Part shown: positions 1 through 5,947 of the stretch, one piece after another
Layout of the letters: each line of letters opens with the position of its first letter
Position numbering within the stretch: the stretch's first letter is position 1
Assembly (NCBI GenBank): GCA_021799965.1
Contig: JAJYZL010000020.1
Span: forward strand, 1 to 8,473
DNA: 8,473 bases
Reading direction: 5' to 3'
DNA from: a bacterium
GTDB lineage: Bacteria; Patescibacteriota; Minisyncoccia; UBA6257; 02-FULL-45-10c
Made by a program: the position numbers and the translations under genes
The notes under the pieces: model-generated
Told to the model about the DNA's origin: nothing
The model's input: the letters and a program-made list of their open reading frames with translations, nothing else
Databases searched by the model: none

Positions 1-1162
1 GTGCATAAAGAGATGTTTTTAGATCGCTTTGTAATGTATCAGATATTTTTTTAGTGGCGGCTGAAATATCGGAAGATGTAGGATACGCAAGCTCGCCTAC
101 AAATCCCCCTGTCATAGCCGCTTTAGATTCTCCATAAAAAGCATTATATTTTGGACTGCCTTGGAATCCTGGAATCGTAAATAGTTTAACCGGATCTATG
201 TTGTAACTAGCCCCTGCTTTTTCGGCAACTACAGCCGCGTCAATACTCGAAGGAATTATCTTGCCTTCAGAAATTCGCGCCCCGGGAACGGTTATATTTT
301 TTGTTAATAAAAATATTTTTCCATCCGGAGACATAAATCTTGTATTTTTAACAAGTGGCTGAGCGCTAGAACTATAGCTGTTGTATATAGTAATTGTTCC
401 GGTAGCTACATTGGATACTTGTTTTTTTCCGGTTGCCGGAAAAAGCATGGTTGTATTCTTTGTCGCTGTAAATTTTTGATTGGGTATCGTAACGGTTGTA
501 TAGTCCGACTTGGCCGATAACTGAGTAATTACCGAATCGTTATAAGACCAGTCCAGTTTTTTTGTAATGATTTTTATATCAGCCTTTGGCAATACCGTAA
601 TAGCCTCGTAAGCAATAAAACTCAAAACAATTAATGCGGCAACTGTTTTTATTGGGAATTTTTTAATAAACGATTCTTTTTCTTCGTCGTGTATTTCCTC
701 AACGTCTTCATGTGTTTTTTCCTTTTTGAAAATTTCATTTCGCGCTATATCATGACGAGGTTCACTTTCATTTTGTTCATGCATTTCGTCTGAAAGTTCG
801 TTAAAAAACTCTTCCTCTTTTTGTCTTGCTTCAACAATAGGTCGTCTTTTAATTCGACTAGGTGAAGCTGCTTTTTTGGGAATTATATCGGAAAACTGTT
901 TTTTGTTTCTTACAAAGAAAGGGTTTATAGCTTCTATGCCAGCAAGCTCGGCTAATTCGATAACACGATTATCAACTGATTCTATAAGAATTTTTTTATC
1001 TATCGCATCAGCCTCTCTTTTTAATAAATGAAAATTCTCAAGAGATTCGGCTAAGTGAGAAAATCTTGGAATAATCAAAATAATCTCGTTGACATCTGCA
1101 TCAATTATTTTTTCGACAATTATAGCCGCATCATCACTTTTATTTACGCTTATTTTCTTCAT
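1..1162 (-). CDS. Baseplate J-like membrane-anchored protein (3' end outside window)
   Basis: This frame starts at ATG (1162-1160) and stays open for 387 codons to the left edge, so its C-terminus is missing. Residues 1-85 look like a small alpha/beta domain (IILIIP at 28-33, then FHLLKREADAI). Residues 86-165 are a charged, probably disordered linker. Residues 171-191 form one hydrophobic helix (AALIVLSFIAYEAI). The remainder is beta-rich and should lie outside the membrane. Residues 250-345 resemble the phage baseplate J/gp47 domain as found in Patescibacteria: ATGTITIYNSYSS, RFMSPDGKIF, IIPSSI and TIPGFQGSPKY are the recognisable blocks. There is no signal peptide, so the topology should be N-in/C-out. 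The start lies 12 bases after the FtsA-like stop with no Shine-Dalgarno, which suggests co-transcription. Its function is unknown; the domain name does not imply a phage origin, because no other phage genes are nearby. Confidence 0.8.
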   Translation of the reverse strand, partial: MKKISVNKSDDAAIIVEKIIDADVNEIILIIPRFSHLAESLENFHLLKREADAIDKKILIESVDNRVIELAELAGIEAINPFFVRNKKQFSDIIPKKAASPSRIKRRPIVEARQKEEEFFNELSDEMHEQNESEPRHDIARNEIFKKEKTHEDVEEIHDEEKESFIKKFPIKTVAALIVLSFIAYEAITVLPKADIKIITKKLDWSYNDSVITQLSAKSDYTTVTIPNQKFTATKNTTMLFPATGKKQVSNVATGTITIYNSYSSSAQPLVKNTRFMSPDGKIFLLTKNITVPGARISEGKIIPSSIDAAVVAEKAGASYNIDPVKLFTIPGFQGSPKYNAFYGESKAAMTGGFVGELAYPTSSDISAATKKISDTLQSDLKTSLYA

Positions 1163-1174
1163 TTTTAAATATTT

Positions 1175-2383
1175 TTAAGATAAAAGCCACCTTACCCTTC
1201 TGTTCGCCAAATAACTTATTTTTTCATTTTTTGGCATCATGGATAATTCCAATAAAACAGAAAGCAAGGTTGCTGGATTTTTTAATTTATTAGCTGACTT
1301 TTTAAATTGTAGCGTAAAACCGAAATTTTTCATAACCAAATCGGTGGATAACAATTGAACGTTGTAGTTTTTACTGAATTTAGATTTAAAACGATCAGAA
1401 ATTAAGCAGGTCGGAGGATTAAAATATGGATTAATGTAAAGATTTCCTGATTCCGAAGTTACGGATTCGATTCCGTTAGCTAATACTTGGCATTCTTCCA
1501 TAAGAAGATTTTCCATTCGTTTTGTAAAATGAGGAGAGCCGCCATTTTTGTTATACGTATCTATCACCGAATGAGCTACAGCGTGATCAATTTTAAAATT
1601 TTCCTTAATATTATCAACCAGAGAATTACCTCCCCATTTAAAATTGTCTAAATAATTCAAATGTCCTGCCGAAGCTTGAAAAACGGCTGTCCGATCAGGA
1701 AATAGATTTGCCAAAAATATGGGCTCTTTTTCGCTTGTATTTTTAAGAAGTGCATGTAAGAGAGTGGTACCTGCTTCACTTATAAAAATTATTTTATTTG
1801 TAGGCAATATTTCGCGAATGCCTTTTACAAAATCTCTTACCGCATACGTTTCACTCAGATAAATTTCTACTGATTTTGCTTTGAATCCCAAAGGATTTAC
1901 TACCTTATGTCCGTCAACTTTTATACCTCTAATACGCACATCGCTTAAAAGGACGTCGATTTCTTCTATGCTCATTTTTTTTGCTGTTTTTGGACGTTGT
2001 TTATCAAAGAATCTCCAGATCGCCTGAGAAACTAAATTATCCAGATCAGCCTCATCAATAATTTCCTTTGGTTTGGGACGCACTAAGGACACTGAGGAAT
2101 AGATTGTAGTCGCTAAATTAAAATCAAGATTCAATATAACTTCGAAATCTGATCTCTTAGGGATCTTTTTTAATATTTTTTTAATTTCCCGCAGCAAATA
2201 ATCACTTTCTAGCTTATCAATTTCTTTTATCCAGTTTTTATATACTGTTATATTCCTACTAACTAAGTCAGCTTTTAATTCGGTAATTTGAAGATAGTGA
2301 TTAACTATTTCGATAACCAAAAAGTTCGGTTTTCTTACCGTTAGCCTGTCTAATATTCCTTTTAAAAATTTGAGGTCTAACAC
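1175..2383 (-). CDS. Degenerate FtsA/PilM-like (actin-fold) protein
   Basis: A 402-residue protein starting at GTG; an in-frame TAA lies two codons upstream, so the start cannot be much earlier. The fold call rests on FtsA-like landmarks in order: FLVIEIVNHY (21-30) where the first phosphate loop belongs; VRIRGIKVDGHKVVNPLGFK (149-168), typical of the inserted SHS2/1C-type subdomain of FtsA and PilM; LANLFPDRTAVF (224-235) in place of the second phosphate loop; and FKWGGNSLVDNI (248-259), matching the FtsA segment after it. The usual DxGT, DxGGGTT and glycine-rich adenosine motifs are not intact, so ATP binding is doubtful. No membrane helix is visible. It is followed after 12 bases by the baseplate J-like gene, so a cytoplasmic partner or scaffold for that membrane protein is plausible. 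A true FtsA is less likely because no ftsZ is adjacent and the loops are lost. Assignment is by remembered motifs only. Confidence 0.68.
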   Translation of the reverse strand: MLDLKFLKGILDRLTVRKPNFLVIEIVNHYLQITELKADLVSRNITVYKNWIKEIDKLESDYLLREIKKILKKIPKRSDFEVILNLDFNLATTIYSSVSLVRPKPKEIIDEADLDNLVSQAIWRFFDKQRPKTAKKMSIEEIDVLLSDVRIRGIKVDGHKVVNPLGFKAKSVEIYLSETYAVRDFVKGIREILPTNKIIFISEAGTTLLHALLKNTSEKEPIFLANLFPDRTAVFQASAGHLNYLDNFKWGGNSLVDNIKENFKIDHAVAHSVIDTYNKNGGSPHFTKRMENLLMEECQVLANGIESVTSESGNLYINPYFNPPTCLISDRFKSKFSKNYNVQLLSTDLVMKNFGFTLQFKKSANKLKNPATLLSVLLELSMMPKNEKISYLANRRVRWLLS

Positions 2384-2388
2384 ATTTA

Positions 2389-2419
2389 ATTATACCACCA
2401 TATTGAAAATATATGTAAA
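2389..2419 (-). promoter_or_regulatory. Extended -10 promoter for the FtsA-like gene; probably leaderless
   Basis: Minus-strand TATAAT at 2394-2389 is preceded by TGG (2397-2395), which gives a perfect extended -10 (TGnTATAAT). A possible -35, TTTACA, lies at 2419-2414, but with a long 19-base spacer. The predicted first transcribed base is at about 2382, on the GTG start codon (2383), so the message should have essentially no leader. Confidence 0.6.
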
Positions 2420-2470
2420 CACGGTTATTGAGTATTTGTTCGGTGAGTAATTGCTACACATAATAAATAA

Positions 2471-2498
2471 AAAACCCGTAGTTTTACCTACGGGTTTT
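2471..2498 (-). terminator. Rho-independent terminator after the zinc-ribbon gene
   Basis: A perfect 11-bp inverted repeat (AAAACCCGTAG / CTACGGGTTTT) encloses a 6-base loop. On the minus strand it is followed by a T-rich run (TTTTTTATTTATTA, including the stem's last Ts). It sits 32 bases after the stop of the 95-residue gene and upstream of the FtsA-like promoter, so it separates the two units. The flanks are also T-rich in the other direction, but no plus-strand gene points at it. Confidence 0.88.
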
Positions 2499-2530
2499 CA
2501 TTTTTGAATTTTAACTGAAAAAATGCAGAA

Positions 2531-2818
2531 CTATCCCCTCTCTGATCGTTCCGATTTATGCAGCAGTATCTTTTCTCCTTCGTATCCACAGCTTAGACAT
2601 CTTTTGCGGGAAAATTTTCTGTCGGTAATTTTCCACCAGCCAGCATTGTAATATTTTATCGTGTCGGATACTACGGAATCATATGATGTTAATTTGCCAC
2701 ATTTATCACATTTTTTGGGAAAAACGTAATAAACGAATCCTATTAACATTATTTCGAGAAAAGCCATGATTCCCATAACCAAGACATCCAAAACCGTACA
2801 TGTCCCCATAGAATACAT
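2531..2818 (-). CDS. Small membrane zinc-ribbon protein, function unknown
   Basis: A 95-residue protein with one hydrophobic helix at residues 9-33 (VLVMGIMAFLEIMLIGFVYYVF), then a cytoplasm-like basic tail with two CxxC pairs: CDKC at 37-40 and CLSC at 74-77. Two CxxC knuckles 33 residues apart are the usual geometry of a zinc ribbon; the aromatic stretch NAGWWKI lies between them. I do not recognise the family. The start is fixed by a near-perfect Shine-Dalgarno 5 bases upstream; the Met at position 4 is a poorer choice. The gene is a self-contained unit with its own promoter (2856-2883) and terminator (2471-2498), between alaS and the FtsA-like gene. The zinc-binding tail suggests protein or nucleic-acid contact at the membrane; that is inference. 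Confidence 0.75.
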   Translation of the reverse strand: MYSMGTCTVLDVLVMGIMAFLEIMLIGFVYYVFPKKCDKCGKLTSYDSVVSDTIKYYNAGWWKITDRKFSRKRCLSCGYEGEKILLHKSERSERG

Positions 2819-2823
2819 GAATC

Positions 2824-2830
2824 CCTCCTT
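2824..2830 (-). promoter_or_regulatory. Strong Shine-Dalgarno of the zinc-ribbon gene
   Basis: AAGGAGG on the minus strand lies 5 bases before the ATG at 2818. It decides the start and stands out because the alaS, rmuC, FtsA-like and baseplate-like genes have no comparable site. Confidence 0.85.
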
Positions 2831-2841
2831 TTTAACTGTAA

Positions 2842-2853
2842 AATAAGCTTATT
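2842..2853 (-). promoter_or_regulatory. 12-bp palindrome at the predicted start point, possible operator
   Basis: AATAAGCTTATT is a perfect palindrome covering the predicted transcription start (about 2849), between the -10 box and the Shine-Dalgarno of the zinc-ribbon gene. It could be a repressor site. In AT-rich DNA a 12-bp palindrome may also arise by chance. Confidence 0.3.
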
Positions 2854-2855
2854 CA

Positions 2856-2883
2856 AATATAAGGCAAATGTCCGAAAAGTCAA
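2856..2883 (-). promoter_or_regulatory. Two-box promoter of the zinc-ribbon gene
   Basis: Minus-strand TTGACT (2883-2878) and TATATT (2861-2856) are separated by 16 bases, close to the sigma-70 consensus. The predicted start near 2849 gives a leader of about 30 bases containing the Shine-Dalgarno. The promoter lies in the short gap just after the alaS stop. No hairpin terminator is seen between alaS and this gene, so read-through from alaS is also possible. Confidence 0.62.
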
Positions 2884-2896
2884 TTTCGAATAGAAT

Positions 2897-4792
2897 CTAT
2901 TTAATTAAAAATTTTATCCTTCTGGTTCCCGCTCCGACTGATTCCTGTTTCTGGATTTTGAAACTACCAACTTGCGAAGTATGTTCCACATGGGGACCGC
3001 CGCAGAATTCAATGCTGTAAGGCTTTCCGCCTAAAGCCGCATCAGGACCGACAAAATAAACTTTTACGACGTTTGGATATTTTTCCTTAAAGAAGAACAG
3101 CGCGCCAGTTTTCTTGGCTTCTTCAATTGGCATTTCTTTAAAATAAACTGGCAGATCTTTACTAATAACATCGTTTACCTCATCCTCAACTTTTTTAACC
3201 TCGTCTTCTGTAAGCTTTCTGCTGAAAGAAAAATCAAATCTGCCTCTTTCCGGATTAATATCCGAGCCCATTTGCTTAACTTCTTCGCCCAACGTATTTC
3301 TAAGAGCTTTTTGAAGCAAATGCGTGGCAGTGTGAAGCCTGATCACCTTATCCATATCTTCTTTTGACCCAGCTTTAAGCTCGCCGGTATCCAAAAGCAA
3401 GCCGTGTCCGCCGAACTTTTTCTCTGCTCCCGCACGGGAAATTTCCTGATGTTTTTTATATTCTTCATCAAATCCAGCCTCATCAAAAGCAACCTTCTTT
3501 TCTTTACAAAATTCCTGCATCAACTCCTTGGGAAATCCGTAGGTTTCATAGATAGAAAAAGCGTCTTTACCGGAAAGTGTTTTCTGAACTTTTTTAAAAC
3601 CAAGCATTCTTTGCAATTGCACGAAGAAAGTTTCACCTTCGCTTTGTGAAAGTAAACCATTAAATATTTTTATGCCTTCACCAAGCGTTTTTTCAAATTT
3701 TCCTTTTTCAGTATAGTAAGCATCTATAATTTCCTTTTTGTTATTCAATTCCGGATAGGCTTCGCCAAAAGTATCAACCACTCTGTCCAAAACCAAGGGA
3801 AACAGATCGGCGTGAATATCATATTTTGAACTATAAGCCATTACCCTTCTGAGTAATCTGCGCAAAATATAACCCGCTTCTTTATTGGATGGTCGAACTC
3901 CATCTGCTAATAAGAAAATTGATGAGCGCAAGTGGTCGGCTAATATTCTTGTTATTTTCGGATCAAGCGCGTGACTAACTTCCTTAATCTGTTCAATTAT
4001 CGGCGCAAATAGATCTGTTTCAAAAACCGTATCTTTGTTCTGCGTCACCATTACCAATCGCTCAAATCCCCTGCCGTTATCAATTCCTTTTTGAGCTAAC
4101 TGCTCATATTTGCCTTCCTTTGTTTTGTTGTATTGGACAAAAACATCATTACCTATTTCCATAAAATGCCCGCAATCGCAGTTTGGATGACAAGTTGCTC
4201 CAAACTTTTTATCGTGTGGCTTATCAAGCTCATAAAACATTTCCGCATCCGGTCCACAAGGGCCAGGTCCGGCTTCCCACCAATTCTTTTCTCTACCATA
4301 AAGGAAAATTCTTTCTCCAACTTTTGCATTTATTCCGGCTTTTGCAAATTGTTTCTGCCATATTTCTATTGCCTCCTTATCAGCCGGCACCTCGTCGTCA
4401 CCTTTAAAGCAAGATACATAAAGACGCTGCGGATCTAAACCTAAGCCCTCTTCGGAAGTTAAAAATTCAAAACTAAGTGGAATAGCCCTTTCTTTAAAAT
4501 ATTCACCAAAAGAAAAATTACCGGTCATTTCAAAAAGAGTAAGATGGGAAAAATCACCGACCTCGTCTATATCCGTTGTTCTAAAGCATTTTTGAATTGA
4601 GCAGACCGCCTTCGAATTAAATGCTTTCATCGGATCAACTACTCCGGTCAAATATGCTTTAAATTGCTGCATTCCGGCAGTTGTTAAAAGTACTGATGGA
4701 TCATCAGGAATCAAAGATGAGGATTTCACCATTTTATGTCCCCTTTTCTCAAAAAAGCTGAAAAATTTTTTACGCAGTTCGTTTGATGTCAT
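2897..4792 (-). CDS. alaS: Alanyl-tRNA synthetase, short form lacking the C-terminal domain
   Basis: This enzyme charges tRNA-Ala with alanine in the cytoplasm. At 631 residues it is far shorter than the usual bacterial enzyme of about 875. The catalytic core is at 1-250: HKMVKSSSLIPDDPSVLLTTAGMQQFK begins it (positions 19-45), then CFRTTDIDEVGD (69-80), FEMTGNFSFGEYF (87-99) and AGPGPCGPDAE (174-184). A Cys cluster CHPNCDCG lies at 201-208. The tRNA-recognition middle domain follows (RPSNKEAGYILRRLLRR, 300-316). The editing domain is at about 485-625, with zinc ligands HTATH (487-491) and CGGPH (597-601). The TPFYAESGGQ beta-barrel segment normally before the editing domain is absent, and nothing follows the editing domain, so the DHHA1/C-Ala part is missing. 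The natural-looking end and conserved motifs show a compact form, not a broken gene. It lies 9 bases after rmuC without a Shine-Dalgarno, so it is probably the second gene of that operon. Confidence 0.97.
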   Translation of the reverse strand: MTSNELRKKFFSFFEKRGHKMVKSSSLIPDDPSVLLTTAGMQQFKAYLTGVVDPMKAFNSKAVCSIQKCFRTTDIDEVGDFSHLTLFEMTGNFSFGEYFKERAIPLSFEFLTSEEGLGLDPQRLYVSCFKGDDEVPADKEAIEIWQKQFAKAGINAKVGERIFLYGREKNWWEAGPGPCGPDAEMFYELDKPHDKKFGATCHPNCDCGHFMEIGNDVFVQYNKTKEGKYEQLAQKGIDNGRGFERLVMVTQNKDTVFETDLFAPIIEQIKEVSHALDPKITRILADHLRSSIFLLADGVRPSNKEAGYILRRLLRRVMAYSSKYDIHADLFPLVLDRVVDTFGEAYPELNNKKEIIDAYYTEKGKFEKTLGEGIKIFNGLLSQSEGETFFVQLQRMLGFKKVQKTLSGKDAFSIYETYGFPKELMQEFCKEKKVAFDEAGFDEEYKKHQEISRAGAEKKFGGHGLLLDTGELKAGSKEDMDKVIRLHTATHLLQKALRNTLGEEVKQMGSDINPERGRFDFSFSRKLTEDEVKKVEDEVNDVISKDLPVYFKEMPIEEAKKTGALFFFKEKYPNVVKVYFVGPDAALGGKPYSIEFCGGPHVEHTSQVGSFKIQKQESVGAGTRRIKFLIK

Positions 4793-4801
4793 ATATTTAT
4801 A

Positions 4802-5875
4802 TTATTCTTCTAAATTTTCCGGACCTTGTAAAGATTCCGGTTCAATTTCTGCCGATGTGCCGGTAATCTTTAAAACATCTTTGTCTATCTTGCCAAGCTC
4901 TTTATAAGCGCTGTTGTACATATTAACCGTTGTGCCAAGATGCCCGCCAAGTTTTTTAAAGAAAGTCTCATAGCTGCCAATATGTTTTCCCAGGTTTTCC
5001 ACGCGCTTCCTTATTTCTTTTGCCGATTCCTCTATTTGAAGCGCTTTAAGTCCCTGCAAAATAGTCTGGAAATAAGCCAAAAAAGACGTCGGCGAAACAA
5101 TTACGACCTTCTTGTCTTTAAAGGCGTACTGAATGAGATCCTGTGTGTTGCTTTTTACCGCCCCAACTTTATTTATCAAAAGATCATAATAAATTCCCTC
5201 TGCAGGAATAAACATAAAAGCGAATTCCATAGTTCCTTCTTCCGGCTTGATATATTTTGAAGTTTCATCGATTCTGTTTTTTAAATCCTGTTTAAAAAGC
5301 TTTTCAAGCTCAGCGTGTCTTGTCGGATCATTTTCTTCAAGAATTCTGTTGTAATTTTCTAGGCTAAATTTTGAATCTATTGGAATGATTTTGTCTTTCA
5401 CAAAAATAACAGCATCAACGATTGAGCCATCTTTAAATTTATACTGCATTTGATACTGACCCGGCGCCATCACATTTTTTAGTAATGTTTCCAAAAAATA
5501 TTCTCCCAGTACTCCGCGCTGCTTTGGATTCTTTAAGATATCCTGCAGATTTTTTAATTGATCAGCCATGCTAAAAACCTGTTTTTGTCCCTCGCCCACC
5601 TTCGTGAGCTCCTGAGTTATTTCCTTAATAAGCCTATTGCTTTCCGATGCCTGCCTTTGTATGGTGTCAGCCTGCCTCTGCATAGTATCCGACATTTCAC
5701 CCTTGCTTATATCCAGTCGCCTGGTTATTTCATGGAGCTGATTTTGTAAAAGCAATAGCGAAGAATCGTCTTTTTTGGGTTCAACTTCTTTTTGTTTTTT
5801 TAAATAAATAAAAATTCCGGCGAAGCCGCTAATTAAAACTATTAAAACTACGGTTAATAAAATATCTGAGGACAT
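4802..5875 (-). CDS. rmuC: RmuC family DNA-recombination protein
   Basis: A 357-residue member of the RmuC family, whose E. coli founder limits recombination at inverted repeats; the core is a predicted PD-(D/E)xK nuclease-like fold. Visible parts: an N-terminal membrane helix (residues 6-25, LLTVVLIVLISGFAGIFIYL), a coiled coil of about 40-95 with two near-identical heptads (MQRQADT, IQRQASE), then the RmuC domain at 105-335. Its landmarks are QRGVLGEYFLETLL (119-132), SIVDAVIF (151-158), IPIDSKFSLENY (164-175) and FMFIPAEGIYYDLL (220-233). The probable active-site set is Glu125, Asp154, Asp167 and Lys169; this is inferred by analogy. The acidic tail is short. The ATG at 5875 has no Shine-Dalgarno; a TATAAT lies just upstream. 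It leads a two-gene operon with alaS, 9 bases downstream. Confidence 0.95.
   Translation of the reverse strand: MSSDILLTVVLIVLISGFAGIFIYLKKQKEVEPKKDDSSLLLLQNQLHEITRRLDISKGEMSDTMQRQADTIQRQASESNRLIKEITQELTKVGEGQKQVFSMADQLKNLQDILKNPKQRGVLGEYFLETLLKNVMAPGQYQMQYKFKDGSIVDAVIFVKDKIIPIDSKFSLENYNRILEENDPTRHAELEKLFKQDLKNRIDETSKYIKPEEGTMEFAFMFIPAEGIYYDLLINKVGAVKSNTQDLIQYAFKDKKVVIVSPTSFLAYFQTILQGLKALQIEESAKEIRKRVENLGKHIGSYETFFKKLGGHLGTTVNMYNSAYKELGKIDKDVLKITGTSAEIEPESLQGPENLEE
5649..5690 (-). repeat. Tandem 21-bp repeat inside the rmuC coiled coil
   Basis: Two adjacent 21-base units (5649-5669 and 5670-5690) match at 16 of 21 positions. Each unit is a multiple of seven codons and encodes one more turn pattern of the coiled coil (QRQA-containing heptads). 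It is a protein-level duplication within the gene, not a mobile repeat. Confidence 0.7.
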
Positions 5876-5884
5876 AGTAAATTA

Positions 5885-5890
5885 ATTATA
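5885..5890 (-). promoter_or_regulatory. -10 box of rmuC-alaS; nearly leaderless
   Basis: Minus-strand TATAAT at 5890-5885, directly preceded by TG. The predicted first base is about 5878, giving a leader of about 3 bases before the ATG at 5875. The -35 position (5913-5908, ATGGCG) does not match consensus and falls inside the preceding terminator hairpin, so the promoter, if real, must work without a good -35. Confidence 0.5.
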
Positions 5891-5894
5891 CATT

Positions 5895-5942
5895 AAAAAA
5901 GCCCCCGCGCCATTCTGATCTTAATCAGATTAACGCGGGGGC
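5895..5942 (-). terminator. Strong Rho-independent terminator after the cysteine-rich gene
   Basis: A 9-bp GC-rich stem (GCCCCCGCG 5901-5909 with CGCGGGGGC 5934-5942) is topped by a second 6-bp stem (TCTGAT / ATCAGA) after a small internal loop. On the minus strand it is followed by six Ts (5900-5895). It begins 5 bases after the stop of the 208-residue gene. Confidence 0.93.
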
Positions 5943-5947
5943 ACGTC

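Noticed and set aside
1..1162. Baseplate J-like domain as evidence of a prophage or contractile injection system
   Set aside because: No tail, sheath, spike, capsid or integrase gene is nearby, and the membrane anchor and cytoplasmic domain do not fit a phage baseplate protein.
2886..2910. AATAGA-A-TCTATT inverted repeat at the end of alaS as a terminator
   Set aside because: With a one-base centre it cannot form a stable hairpin, and it has no GC pairs of note or clear U-run directly behind it.
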